From positions 62,001 through 126,000 of the forward strand of contig NZ_AUHE01000008.1 in assembly GCF_000423025.1 (NCBI RefSeq): 64,000 nt of DNA, given 5' to 3'. Source of the DNA: Gordonia shandongensis DSM 45094. GTDB lineage: Bacteria > Actinomycetota > Actinomycetes > Mycobacteriales > Mycobacteriaceae. The notes beneath the pieces were generated by a model that saw only the letters and a list, made by a program, of their open reading frames with translations, had not been told where the DNA came from and ran no database searches. Below are positions 29,886-40,387 of the stretch, one piece after another; positions within the stretch are counted from its first letter, which is position 1; each line of letters starts with the position of its first letter. Position numbers and translations under genes: made by a program.

Positions 29886-30698
29886 TCAGGCGTCGCCGTC
29901 TCGGAGCACCGTACCGGAACCGAAGGCGCGCGCATCGGCACCCGAGAGAAGTCGGGCGGGCTCCGGGTCGGCGCGGAGACGGCGCTCGAGCGCCGGCGAA
30001 TCGGGGAGTGGACCGTCGGATGCGATGACGATGATGTTGCCGCTGCGTCTGCCCTTGAACATGGACGGATCGGCGATCAACGCGACTCGGGTGAACACCG
30101 ACGCGATGGTGGCGACCTCGCTGCGCGCCGACACCAGATCGCGACGGTCGCCGCAGTTCGCGATGTACAGCCCGTCCGCCGTCAGCACTCGGCGAACGGA
30201 CTCGGTGAACTCCGCGGTCATCAGGTGCCGCGGAGTGACGCTCGAGGCGAAGGCGTCGCGGATCACGACGTCGCGCGTCCCCTCGCGCAACGACTCGACG
30301 ACCTCCCGGGCGTCGCCGACCCGGATGCGCAGACGCGGAGCCCGCGGCAGGTCGAACCATTCGCGCGACAGTCGAGCGAGTTCCGCGTCGACCTCCACCG
30401 CCACGTGCCGCGACTGCGGATATCCGTGAGCGAGAGCGCGAGGCAGGGCGCAGGCCGCGGCGCCCAGGTGCAGAACGCGGAGCGGCTCATCGCGGTCGGG
30501 CCACCGGTCCTCGACGGCCGCGACGGCCTGCCGCATGTACTCGAAGTCGAGAAGCTCGGGCCGGTCCGGATCGATGTGACTGCTCTGCACTCCATTCACC
30601 GCGAGCAGCCACCCGCCGTCACGGTCGGCACGGAGCTCGGCCGTGCCGGTCGAGATGTCGAAGGTGCCGGACTCCGGTCCGGGACGAGAAGCGGCCAT
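29886..30698 (-). CDS. Spermidine-synthase-like methyltransferase-fold protein
   Basis: A 270-residue Rossmann-fold protein. The SAM-type nucleotide site is VLHLGAAACALPRAL, followed by the acidic VEVDAEL strand and GDAREVVESL. These match the polyamine aminopropyltransferase superfamily, but the catalytic region of true SpeE is not clearly present; actinobacteria have many such proteins of unknown role. ATG 30698 lies 7 bases from a TAGGAT -10; the longer frame to 30734 is not needed. It is divergent from cobD. Confidence 0.75.
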   Translation of the reverse strand: MAASRPGPESGTFDISTGTAELRADRDGGWLLAVNGVQSSHIDPDRPELLDFEYMRQAVAAVEDRWPDRDEPLRVLHLGAAACALPRALAHGYPQSRHVAVEVDAELARLSREWFDLPRAPRLRIRVGDAREVVESLREGTRDVVIRDAFASSVTPRHLMTAEFTESVRRVLTADGLYIANCGDRRDLVSARSEVATIASVFTRVALIADPSMFKGRRSGNIIVIASDGPLPDSPALERRLRADPEPARLLSGADARAFGSGTVLRDGDA

Positions 30699-30705
30699 CG
30701 CGGTG

Positions 30706-30711
30706 ATCCTA
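30706..30711 (-). promoter_or_regulatory. Leaderless -10 element of the spermidine-synthase-like gene
   Basis: TAGGAT on the minus strand, then 7 bases, then the ATG at 30698. Confidence 0.5.
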
Positions 30712-30759
30712 ACCGCCGCCCCGAGACCCGGCACCTCCGGCGAACGCGTGCCGCCCGAC

Positions 30760-30765
30760 TACCAT
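30760..30765 (+). promoter_or_regulatory. Leaderless -10 element of cobD
   Basis: TACCAT, then 6 bases, then the GTG of cobD at 30772. No ribosome site is visible. Confidence 0.5.
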
Positions 30766-30771
30766 CACGGC

Positions 30772-31680
30772 GTGCGGACGAACACAGCTGAAGCGATCGG
30801 CCTCGCAGCCGGCGCCGCGGCCGACGCGGTCCTCGGAGACCCCCGACGCGGTCACCCGGTGGCCGCGTTCGGCAGCGCCGTCACCGCCGCGGAACGACGG
30901 ATGTACGCCGACGACCGCGCCGTGGGCGTCGCGTTCACCGCCGGATGGGTCGGTGCGGCGACCCTGACCGGTGCACTGCTGGCGCGAGCGGGCACGCTCG
31001 GGACCGCCGCCGCCGCATTCAGCTCACTGGGCGGGACCTCCCTGTGCCGCATCGGCGACCAGATCGCCGACGCCCTCGACGCCGACGAGATCGACGAGGC
31101 CCGACGTCTCGTCTCGGGCCTGGTCGGCCGCGATCCGTCGCTGCTCGACGAGTCCGGGATCTGCCGGGCCGCGGTGGAGTCGATCGCCGAGAACACCTCC
31201 GACGCCGCGGTGGGGCCGCTGATCTTCGCTGCCGCGGCAGGTTCCGCCGGCCTGCTCGGATACCGGGCGATCAACACCCTCGACGCCATGATCGGCTACC
31301 GGAACGCGCGGTACCGCGACTTCGGGTGGGCGGCCGCGCGCATCGACGACGTCGCGAACCTCGTGCCCGCGCGCATCACCGCCCTGGCCGTCGCCGTCGT
31401 CACGCGGCGCCCGGCAGCCGTGTGGCGGGCCGTCCGTGACGACGCGGGCGCCCACCCGAGCCCCAATGCGGGGGTGGTGGAGGCGGCGTTCGCCGGTGCC
31501 CTCGACATCGAGCTCGGCGGTCGCACCGTCTACTCCCACGGCGTCGAAGACAGACCGACCCTCGGCAGCGGGCGACCCCCGAATCCCGCGGACCTGCGGG
31601 CGGCCGTGCGACTGTCGCGTCGAGTTCAGCGCGTCGTGGCGGCGATCGCCGTCGTCATCCGGTGGCGCATTCGCCGCTGA
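30772..31680 (+). CDS. cobD: Adenosylcobinamide-phosphate synthase CobD/CbiB
   Basis: A 302-residue membrane enzyme that attaches aminopropanol phosphate to adenosylcobyric acid in cobalamin synthesis. Family marks are DAVLGDPRRGHPVAAFG near the N-terminus, AVESIAENTSDAAVGPLIF in the middle and TLDAMIGYRNARYRDFGW. Several hydrophobic segments are present. GTG 30772 is chosen because the family N-terminus begins here and a -10 sits just upstream. Other cobalamin genes of the window (cobC, and cobS at the right edge) are separate. Confidence 0.92.
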   Translation: MRTNTAEAIGLAAGAAADAVLGDPRRGHPVAAFGSAVTAAERRMYADDRAVGVAFTAGWVGAATLTGALLARAGTLGTAAAAFSSLGGTSLCRIGDQIADALDADEIDEARRLVSGLVGRDPSLLDESGICRAAVESIAENTSDAAVGPLIFAAAAGSAGLLGYRAINTLDAMIGYRNARYRDFGWAAARIDDVANLVPARITALAVAVVTRRPAAVWRAVRDDAGAHPSPNAGVVEAAFAGALDIELGGRTVYSHGVEDRPTLGSGRPPNPADLRAAVRLSRRVQRVVAAIAVVIRWRIRR

Positions 31681-31696
31681 CGCAACCGCCGCCCGA

Positions 31697-32683
31697 TCAC
31701 TTGCCGTAGCGACGCGCCAACTTGGCCTTCACATCACCGGCCGCATCCGCGTCGGCGGCGGCACCCGCACCGATCTCCGCAGAATCCTTGGCGTGCATGT
31801 CGTTGCCGGTGAAGACGCCGGCCCCGCGCAACTGCGCGCGAATGCGGTCGCGTTCCGCGCGACGCTCCGTGGCAGTCGTCTCCTCGGCGGGCTCCGGACC
31901 GTCACCGGGCGAACCGGCGGCGATCGCCTCCGCGTTCTGCTTCTTGGCCAGGCGGCGGGCCTTCACCTCGGAGTAGATGAAGTAGCCGGCCCCGAGCGGC
32001 GCCATGATGCCGAACGCCAGCCACTGCAGCCCGTAGGAGAGGTACGGCCCCGACTCGAGCTGGGGGAGCGGAATCGACCCGAGCGACCCCGGCTGATCGT
32101 CCGAGATCTGCAGGTAGAAACCCTCGTTCCGGAACCCGGTGAGGGGCGCCAACTCGCGGGTGTCGACGGTGTACGCCGTCAACTCGCCGCCGTCGTCGCG
32201 GGGTTTCTTGCCGGCGCTGGTCGACTCGGTCTTCCGGAGACGGGAGACCACCGAGACCTCCCCCTCGGGGGCCGGAGGGACGCTGACCTCGTTGTTCTCG
32301 CCGAGCGGGAGGAAACCGCGGTCGATGAAGACGACGCGGTCGGTTCCGGCGACGGCGAACGGCGTCACCACCTCCACGGCGGGGCGGCCCTCGGCATGGC
32401 GCAGACGGATGACGACCTGCTTGTCGTTGAGGAAATGCCCGCGCATCGACACCAGACGCCACTCGTTGTCGGCGTCGAAGGCTCGACCTCCGGGCTGCAG
32501 TTCGGCGAGCGGCACCGGATCGGTGGACGTCGCGGTTCGGATCAGATCGTTGCGGTGCTCAGTGGCCGTGTTCTTGCCCAGCTGCCACGGCGCGAGGACG
32601 GTGAAGCACGCTGCGGCGAACGTGATCACGAAGATCGCGAGGAGCAGCCACCCGGGGCGCAGGAAGGTCTTGAGCAGTCGCAC
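31697..32683 (-). CDS. SURF1 family protein (cytochrome c oxidase assembly)
   Basis: A 328-residue membrane protein with a transmembrane segment at each end of a periplasmic-side loop: residues about 12-32 (WLLLAIFVITFAAACFTVLA, followed by PWQLGK) and about 217-237 (YGLQWLAFGIMAPLGAGYFI). The family motif VFIDRGFLP is present. SURF1 proteins help insert haem a into cytochrome oxidase. The C-terminal 85 residues are a charged, Ala-rich extension (AEIGAGAAADADAAGD) that is probably disordered. GTG 32683 is preceded by GGAGG and by a TAACCT 6 bases away. Last gene of the ptkA-like - ptpA - SURF1 set. Confidence 0.87.
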   Translation of the reverse strand: MRLLKTFLRPGWLLLAIFVITFAAACFTVLAPWQLGKNTATEHRNDLIRTATSTDPVPLAELQPGGRAFDADNEWRLVSMRGHFLNDKQVVIRLRHAEGRPAVEVVTPFAVAGTDRVVFIDRGFLPLGENNEVSVPPAPEGEVSVVSRLRKTESTSAGKKPRDDGGELTAYTVDTRELAPLTGFRNEGFYLQISDDQPGSLGSIPLPQLESGPYLSYGLQWLAFGIMAPLGAGYFIYSEVKARRLAKKQNAEAIAAGSPGDGPEPAEETTATERRAERDRIRAQLRGAGVFTGNDMHAKDSAEIGAGAAADADAAGDVKAKLARRYGK

Positions 32684-32717
32684 GCCTCCAGGTTACCGAC
32701 CTGGCGGCGACCGCCGC

Positions 32718-33203
32718 TCAGGCGTCGTCGAGTGCCGCGCGCACCCACGCCACGATGCCGGGCACCGCGGCCTCGATCTGCGTCCGGACACCCGCGAAAT
32801 CGTCCGGCCCGCCGTAGAACGGATCCGGGACGTCGGAACCGTCGGCCGCGGGGTCGAAACTGCGCAGGAGCCGCACGCGACTCCCCAGACGTTTGCGCTC
32901 CAACTCGGCGACATGTCCGGTGTCCGCGACGATCAACAGGTCGGCCGAGAGGTGATCGGGGGAGAGCTGGGCTGCCACGTGCCGGTCGGAGTAGCCGTGG
33001 GCGAGCAACTCGGTCCGTGCCCGATTGTCGGCGGGCTCCCCGATGTGCCACCCGCCGGTGCCGGCGCTGGTGATGCGGACGCGGTCGGCCAGGCCGGCCT
33101 CGGCGATCGCATGGCTGACGATCGACGCCGCCATCGGCGACCGGCAGATGTTGCCGGAGCAGACGAAGCACACGTGGAGTGTGCGGGACGCATTCTCAGA
33201 CAC
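32718..33203 (-). CDS. ptpA: Low-molecular-weight protein tyrosine phosphatase PtpA
   Basis: A 161-residue phosphatase. The P-loop CSGNICRS (C-x5-R, nucleophile Cys15) lies at the N-terminus and the general-acid loop is DPFYGG near residue 126. GTG 33203 with GAGG 6 bases upstream is the start; earlier in-frame sequence overlaps the HAD gene as noise. The start lies inside the end of the HAD gene (8-base overlap), so translation is coupled. In M. tuberculosis the orthologous PtpA is secreted and dephosphorylates host proteins; in this organism the role is open. Confidence 0.9.
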   Translation of the reverse strand: MSENASRTLHVCFVCSGNICRSPMAASIVSHAIAEAGLADRVRITSAGTGGWHIGEPADNRARTELLAHGYSDRHVAAQLSPDHLSADLLIVADTGHVAELERKRLGSRVRLLRSFDPAADGSDVPDPFYGGPDDFAGVRTQIEAAVPGIVAWVRAALDDA

Positions 33204-33924
33204 CGAGTTCCTCACGCAGTCGTTGGACCGAGTCGACGATCCATCTGTCAGGTGCGATCCCGGCGCCGCCGGTGAGTCCGACCGACGACGCGGCGGCCGC
33301 CAATTCGCCGGGGAGAGCATATCCCCATGTCACCGAGACGGTCGGGATCCCATGCTCGGCGGCCCCGACCACATCGTGCGATCGATCGCCGATCATCACC
33401 ACCGGGGTCGCTGTCGGATCCAACTGTAGTACCTCCAGGGCGTGCCCGACCACGTCTGCTTTCGTCGGGCGTGTGCCGTTCTCGCCGGCGCCGGCGACAA
33501 ACCGGAAATACGGGGTGAGACCGAAATGGTCGACGATGGTGCGTGCGATCCGCTGATTCTTGCTCGTGGCGATCGCCATCGTCCGGCCGGACGCGGCCAG
33601 ATCGCGCAGGAGTTCGGTCATCTGGTCGTAGACGCGGTTCTCCCGCCAGCCGACGACGTCGTAGCGTTCGCGGTATGCGGCGATCGCCGCGGCGACGCGG
33701 TCGTCACCGAGGCCCCGTGCGTGGAGTGAGTCGGCCAGTGGAGGTCCGACGATCGTCCGCAGGAAGTCGTCGTCGGCGCGGGGTTCGCCGATGGCGTCCA
33801 ACGCATGGTTGAACGATCGGGTGATGCCGTCGTAACTGTCGGTGACGGTGCCGTCGAGGTCCACCAGGAGCGCGGTGCCGGGATCGGCGATGAAGTCCAA
33901 CGGGCTGCGGGTCACGCCGTCCAT
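33196..33924 (-). CDS. ptkA: HAD-superfamily protein, positional orthologue of tyrosine kinase PtkA
   Basis: A 242-residue HAD protein. Motif I is VDLDGTVTDS (Asp22, Asp24), motif II is the TSKNQR region and motif IV is MIGDRSHD; the cap is helical as in phosphoglycolate phosphatases. Sequence alone says phosphatase, but the M. tuberculosis gene in this place, overlapping ptpA, encodes PtkA, a HAD protein reported to phosphorylate PtpA. The N-terminal disordered extension of about 80 residues known in PtkA is missing; only about 18 residues precede motif I. The symbol is tentative. Confidence 0.8.
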   Translation of the reverse strand: MDGVTRSPLDFIADPGTALLVDLDGTVTDSYDGITRSFNHALDAIGEPRADDDFLRTIVGPPLADSLHARGLGDDRVAAAIAAYRERYDVVGWRENRVYDQMTELLRDLAASGRTMAIATSKNQRIARTIVDHFGLTPYFRFVAGAGENGTRPTKADVVGHALEVLQLDPTATPVVMIGDRSHDVVGAAEHGIPTVSVTWGYALPGELAAAASSVGLTGGAGIAPDRWIVDSVQRLREELGV

Positions 33925-33947
33925 GGTGCCCGTAGGCTCTGCAGACC

Positions 33948-35258
33948 ATGAATTCGGGCCAGACGGGGAGTTCGGGGCAGACAGGGAGTTCGGGGCAGAC
34001 AGGGAATACGGGCCAGACAGGGAGTTCGGGTGCCGCGCTGTTCGACCCGAACCGACACGGGGACGAGGACGCCGCCCCCGGTGCCCTCGACTTCGCCGTG
34101 AACGTCCGCCCCGGACCCCCGGACTTCCTGCGGGAGATCCTCCGTGCCGGCATCGACGACCTCGCGGCGTACCCGCGACGCGACGACGTCGCAGGCGCGG
34201 TCCACGCGATCGCCGACCGACACGGGTGCACCGCCGACGAGGTCGTGCTCCTCGCCGGGGCCGCCGAGGGATTCGAGCTGCTCACCAGGCTCGGCGCCCG
34301 GCACGCCGCGCTGATCGCACCGTCGTTCACCGAACCCGAGCGGGTGCTCGCAGCCGCCGGAACGCGGATCACCTCGGTGATCCTTCCGCCTCCGTGGCGG
34401 CTGGCCACGGAAGCGACCCCCGACACGGAAGCGACCCCCGACACGGAAGCGACCCCCGACACGGCAGCGATCCCCGACACGGCAGCGATCCCCGAAGACG
34501 CCGACCTGGTCGTGATCGGCAACCCCACCAATCCGACCTCCGTCCTGCACCCGCGAGAGGCGATCGAGCGGTTGCGTCGTCCCGGTCGGATCATCGTCGT
34601 CGACGAGGCGTTCGCGGACGTGACGCGCGGCGCCGACGGACGAACCGAGCCCGAATCCCTGGCGGGGGCGGGGCATCACGACGTGATCGTGATCCGCTCG
34701 GTCACCAAGACGTTCGCGCTCGCCGGTCTGCGCGCCGGATACCTCATCGCGCATCCGGATGTGATCGCGCGGCTCACCGGGCCCCGACGCCACTGGCCGC
34801 TGGGCACCCTCGCCGTGCGTGCGCTGACCGCCTGCCTCGGGCCCACGGGCGCCCGGTACGCGGCCGACCAGGCCGCCGTCGTGGCGGCGGACCGCGCCCA
34901 CCTCGTCGCGGGGCTCGCAGCGGTGGGGTTGCGGCCCGCGGCGGAGCCGGAGGCGTCGTACGTCCTGGTGGAGGCGCCGGGCGGACTGGCCGTGAAAGCC
35001 GCCCTCGCGCAACGCGGGATCTCGGTGCGCAGTTGCGCGAATTTCGCCGGTCTGGGGCCCGATCACCTGCGCTTCGCCGTCCGCGACCGGGCGTGCACCG
35101 ATGTGCTGATCACCGCACTGGGCGAGGTGCTGGACGACGTGCCGCCCGACGTGCCCGCCCCGTCGGGCGGTCGCAGCGGGCAGACTGGTCGAGACCGCGA
35201 GTCTGCAGACCGCAGTTCATTCAGATCGACGACCGAACGAGGAGCTGAGCATCGATGA
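33948..35258 (+). CDS. cobC: CobC-type PLP-dependent aminotransferase (threonine-phosphate decarboxylase/HisC-like)
   Basis: A 436-residue fold-type I PLP enzyme, in the position of Rv2231c (cobC). The PLP Lys is in RSVTKTFALAGLRAGY and the DEAFAD segment carries the PLP-binding Asp. It may make aminopropanol phosphate for cobalamin or act as a HisC-like transaminase. The first 28 residues are hexapeptide repeats, and an insertion near residue 154-183 has five T-E-A-T-P-D-like repeats, both outside conserved blocks. A TAGGCT lies 9 bases before the ATG. It overlaps the NIF3 gene by four bases. Confidence 0.82.
   Translation: MNSGQTGSSGQTGSSGQTGNTGQTGSSGAALFDPNRHGDEDAAPGALDFAVNVRPGPPDFLREILRAGIDDLAAYPRRDDVAGAVHAIADRHGCTADEVVLLAGAAEGFELLTRLGARHAALIAPSFTEPERVLAAAGTRITSVILPPPWRLATEATPDTEATPDTEATPDTAAIPDTAAIPEDADLVVIGNPTNPTSVLHPREAIERLRRPGRIIVVDEAFADVTRGADGRTEPESLAGAGHHDVIVIRSVTKTFALAGLRAGYLIAHPDVIARLTGPRRHWPLGTLAVRALTACLGPTGARYAADQAAVVAADRAHLVAGLAAVGLRPAAEPEASYVLVEAPGGLAVKAALAQRGISVRSCANFAGLGPDHLRFAVRDRACTDVLITALGEVLDDVPPDVPAPSGGRSGQTGRDRESADRSSFRSTTERGAEHR
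33951..34022 (+). repeat. 18-nt tandem repeat x4 at the cobC N-terminus
   Basis: Unit AGTTCGGGGCAGACAGGG and close variants encode four (N/S)(S/T)GQTG hexapeptides directly after the start codon. A fifth partial copy follows, and SGQTG appears once more near the C-terminus. Confidence 0.9.
34407..34496 (+). repeat. 18-nt tandem repeat x5 inside cobC
   Basis: Units ACGGAAGCGACCCCCGAC (three exact) and ACGGCAGCGATCCCCGAC (two, the last diverged) encode T-E-A-T-P-D / T-A-A-I-P-D repeats in a surface insertion before the conserved GNPTNPTS block. Confidence 0.9.
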
Positions 35259-36385
35259 GCCCAACGCTGGGTGACGTCACGGCCGAACTCGACCGGGTGT
35301 ATCCACCCGCTCTCGCCGAACCGTGGGACGCGGTCGGTCTGGTGTGCGGCGACCCGGACGAATCCGTCCGTCGCGTCCTCACCTGCGTCGACGTCACCGA
35401 CGCCGTGGTCGACGAGGCGCTGCGGATCGATGCCGGGCTCATCGTCGCGCACCATCCCCTGCTGATGCGCGGAGTGACGTCGGTGAGCGCCGACACCGCC
35501 AAGGGGCGGCTGATCCACCGGCTGATCCGCGGCGGCTGCGCCCTGTTCTCGGCACACACGAACGCCGACAAGGCGCGCCGCGGCGTCTCGGACGCCCTGG
35601 CCGATCTGCTCGGGGTCACCGACACCGTCCCGCTGGCACCCGAACCGGTCGCGCCGCTCGACAAATGGGTCGTGATGGTGCCCGAGGCGAACACCGAACA
35701 GGTCAGCGAAGCGATGTTCGGCGCGGGTGCGGGTTCGCTCGGCGACTACCGCGACTGCCTGTGGAGCGTCGTCGGGACCGGACAGTTCCTGCCCGTCGAC
35801 GGTGCGGCGCCCGCACTCGGCGCCGTCGGCGATCTGACCCGCGTCGACGAGGCCCGCCTCGAACTGGTGGCGCCCCGCCGGCGTCGCGCCGCCGTCCTCG
35901 CAGCCCTGCGCGGGGCGCACCCGTACGAGGAACCGGCCTTCGACGTGTTCGAGCAGGCGGCGATCGACGGTGACGTCGGCCTCGGACGCGTCGGACGACT
36001 GCCGGCGGCGATGACGTTGGCGGAGTTCGTCGACCACGCCGACGCGATGCTGCCGCGGGCCCCCTGGCCGATCCGCGCCGCCGGCGACCCCGACGGCGTG
36101 ATCGAGACGGTCGCGGTGTGCGGCGGGGCGGGGGACTCGATGATCGACGCCGCGACCGCGGCGGGCGCCGACGTGTACCTGACCGGCGATCTGCGGCACC
36201 ACGTGGTCGACGAGTCGCGGCGCGCCGGAGCACCCGCACTCGTCGACGCCGGCCACTGGACCACGGAGTTTCCGTGGTGCGTGACCGCAGCCGCCGTGGT
36301 GGAGAGCCTCGGCTGCCGTGCCGAGGTGTTCAGCGAACCGACAGACCCCTTCACGGTGGTCGCCCGACGAGAGGAGAACCGATGA
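35255..36385 (+). CDS. NIF3-like dinuclear-metal-centre protein (GTP cyclohydrolase 1 type 2 family)
   Basis: A 376-residue NIF3 protein with the central insertion domain found in longer members. Metal-site segments are IVAHHPLLMRG, FSAHTNADKA, TGDLRHHVVDE and DAGHWTTEFPW. Family members form toroidal hexamers; their cellular function is not settled. The ATG overlaps the cobC stop and the gene end overlaps the zinc-ribbon gene (ATGA each), so cobC, NIF3, zinc ribbon and phosphatase form one coupled operon, as in mycobacteria. Confidence 0.9.
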   Translation: MSPTLGDVTAELDRVYPPALAEPWDAVGLVCGDPDESVRRVLTCVDVTDAVVDEALRIDAGLIVAHHPLLMRGVTSVSADTAKGRLIHRLIRGGCALFSAHTNADKARRGVSDALADLLGVTDTVPLAPEPVAPLDKWVVMVPEANTEQVSEAMFGAGAGSLGDYRDCLWSVVGTGQFLPVDGAAPALGAVGDLTRVDEARLELVAPRRRRAAVLAALRGAHPYEEPAFDVFEQAAIDGDVGLGRVGRLPAAMTLAEFVDHADAMLPRAPWPIRAAGDPDGVIETVAVCGGAGDSMIDAATAAGADVYLTGDLRHHVVDESRRAGAPALVDAGHWTTEFPWCVTAAAVVESLGCRAEVFSEPTDPFTVVARREENR

Positions 36386-37125
36386 AGGCTCCGAACGCAG
36401 AGCAGCGCCGCCTGCTCGACCTGGCGGGGCTCGACGCCGACCTGGCGAAGGCCCGGCATCAGCGCAAGAACCTTCCCGAAGACGCCGAACTCGGCACACT
36501 CGCGACCCGCCTGGCGCAGATCCGCGACGACCGTGCGGCGGCGCAGGCGGCGGCCGACACCCTCGCCGACGAGTATGCGCGGGTGGAGACCGAACTCACC
36601 GGGACGACCGATCACCTCGCACGCGACCGCGAACAGATCGAATCGGGGATCGTGAGCCACAAGGCGCTGACCGAACTCCAGCACGAGGTCACCGGACTCG
36701 CCCGCCGCGCCGAAGCGTTGGAGACCGAACTGCTCGAGGTGATGGAACAGCAGGAGGCGACCGCGGCGGAGGCACAGCGCACCGAGGCGGCCTTGATCGA
36801 GGCGACCGACCGCGAACTGGAGCTCGTCGCCGAGCGGGACGCCGCCGCGGCCGCCGTCGAGCGCCGGATCGAGGACCTGACGGCGACCCGGGAGGCGACG
36901 GCGGGCGAGATCGGCGACGACCTCCTCGGCGTCTACCAGCGGTTGCGCGACCAGGGGCGCGTCGGCGCCGGGTTGCTGCGGCAACGGCGGTGCGGGGCGT
37001 GCCGGATGGAGATCGACCCGCACACGTTGTCCGGGATCGCCGCTGCGGCCGCCGACGACGTCGTCCGATGCGAGGAGTGCGGCGCCGTCATGGTGCGCAC
37101 CGAGGAGTCGGGACTCCCGAAATGA
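36382..37125 (+). CDS. Coiled-coil protein with C4-type zinc ribbon
   Basis: A 247-residue protein from ATG 36382 (GAGGAG upstream). About residues 5-195 are a long antiparallel coiled coil rich in Ala, Glu and Arg. The C-terminus is a zinc ribbon with two Cys pairs, CGAC and CEEC. It matches Rv2229c in position. Its role is unknown; a nucleic-acid or protein scaffold role is possible. The ATG overlaps the NIF3 stop, and its stop overlaps the phosphatase start. Confidence 0.9.
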   Translation: MKAPNAEQRRLLDLAGLDADLAKARHQRKNLPEDAELGTLATRLAQIRDDRAAAQAAADTLADEYARVETELTGTTDHLARDREQIESGIVSHKALTELQHEVTGLARRAEALETELLEVMEQQEATAAEAQRTEAALIEATDRELELVAERDAAAAAVERRIEDLTATREATAGEIGDDLLGVYQRLRDQGRVGAGLLRQRRCGACRMEIDPHTLSGIAAAAADDVVRCEECGAVMVRTEESGLPK

Positions 37126-37796
37126 GTGACGGCCCCCGCCGCGGCCCGACCTGGCAGGGTCGAATGAGCACGCCGACGCGCATCGTCCTGCTCCGACACG
37201 GCCAGACTCCGCTGTCGGTGGACCGGCGGTACTCCGGTCACGGCGACCCCGCGCTGACAGACCTCGGTCGGCGTCAGGCGCAGCGCGCCGCCGAGCGGAT
37301 CGCGACCGGAGCCTTCGGGTCGATCGACGCGGTGCTGTCGTCGCCGCTGACGCGGACCGTCGAGACCGCGACGGCCGCGGCGTCGGCCCTGAGTCTCGAC
37401 GTCGAGACCCACGGCGGACTCATCGAAACCGACTTCGGCGCCTGGGAGGGATTGACCTTCGGCGACGCCGCGCGGCGTGACCCCGATCTGCACGCCCGGT
37501 GGCTCTCGGACATCGACGTGGCCGCGCCGGGCGGCGAGAGCTTCGCGGCGGTCGGCGATCGGGTCGCCGCGGCCCGCGCCGACCTGGTGGGGCGGTTCGC
37601 CGGCCGGACCGTGCTGGCGGTCTCGCACGTGACGCCGATCAAATCGATGCTGCGGGACGCTCTGGGCGTCGGCCCGGAGCTGCTGTTCCGACTGCACCTG
37701 GATCTGGCGTCGGTCTCGGTGGTCGAGTTCTACCCCGACGGGGGAGCCGTGGTGCGTCTGGTGAACGACACCGCGCACTGGTCCGAAGACCGCTGA
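37122..37796 (+). CDS. Histidine phosphatase (phosphoglycerate-mutase fold), lacking the usual RNase H domain
   Basis: A 224-residue acid phosphatase: LLRHGQTPLS with the catalytic His near residue 26, ETDFGAWEGLTF, and the second His in VSHVTPIKSM. In M. tuberculosis the gene in this place (Rv2228c) encodes an N-terminal RNase HI domain joined to this phosphatase, related to CobC alpha-ribazole phosphatase. Here only about 20 residues (GPTWQGRMSTPTR) precede the phosphatase, resembling the linker of the fused form. The start overlaps the zinc-ribbon stop (ATGA), so no RNase H coding sequence remains. Confidence 0.88.
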   Translation: MSDGPRRGPTWQGRMSTPTRIVLLRHGQTPLSVDRRYSGHGDPALTDLGRRQAQRAAERIATGAFGSIDAVLSSPLTRTVETATAAASALSLDVETHGGLIETDFGAWEGLTFGDAARRDPDLHARWLSDIDVAAPGGESFAAVGDRVAAARADLVGRFAGRTVLAVSHVTPIKSMLRDALGVGPELLFRLHLDLASVSVVEFYPDGGAVVRLVNDTAHWSEDR

Positions 37797-37829
37797 GAGC
37801 ACATGTCGCGCGGCCCCGTGCCGAGCGGC

Positions 37830-37835
37830 TACTGT
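37830..37835 (+). promoter_or_regulatory. -10 element of rnpB
   Basis: TACTGT ends 8 bases before the predicted 5 prime end of RNase P RNA. No good -35 is visible. Confidence 0.5.
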
Positions 37836-37842
37836 GAACCTC

Positions 37843-38265
<423 letters not shown>

Positions 38266-38294
38266 CCCACCCCGATGCGCATGCAGTCGCCATG

Positions 38295-38319
38295 CTCGGT
38301 CCCTGCACCGGGGGCCGAG
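38295..38319. terminator. Hairpin between convergent rnpB and pip
   Basis: CTCGGTCCC pairs with GGGGGCCGAG (9-10 bp, one G-T) around a short loop, 30 bases after rnpB and 17 bases after the pip stop. It could serve both directions. Confidence 0.6.
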
Positions 38320-38335
38320 GGCGTCGGCGATCACG

Positions 38336-40164
<1,829 letters not shown>

Positions 40165-40304
40165 GTGTCTGCCTCATTTCTGCCTCGAGTCCCGCTCGGC
40201 GGGTACCCGGGTCGGTGTGGACGTGTCCGATTGTTCCACCGGTCGCCGCACCCGAGAACCCGCCGACCGGTGGGATTGGTCACATCGGATCGGCCGAGGC
40301 CGGT

Positions 40305-40370
40305 CTCGGTGAATGCCGCTGCCGTTCTCGGCGAAAGCCACTGTCGGTCTCGGCGAGCTCCGCTGTCGGC
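40305..40370. repeat. 22-nt imperfect tandem repeat x3, panB-glnA2 intergenic
   Basis: Three units begin CTCGGTGAATGCCGCTGCCG, CTCGGCGAAAGCCACTGTCG and CTCGGCGAGCTCCGCTGTCG, each 22 nt. They end 18 bases before the GTAAC pair upstream of glnA2. Confidence 0.75.
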
Positions 40371-40387
40371 GACGCGCCCGGCCGGGT

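Noticed and set aside
30699..30771. A cobalamin riboswitch before cobD
   Set aside because: The gap is 73 bases and the promoter appears leaderless; no B12-box-like sequence is seen.
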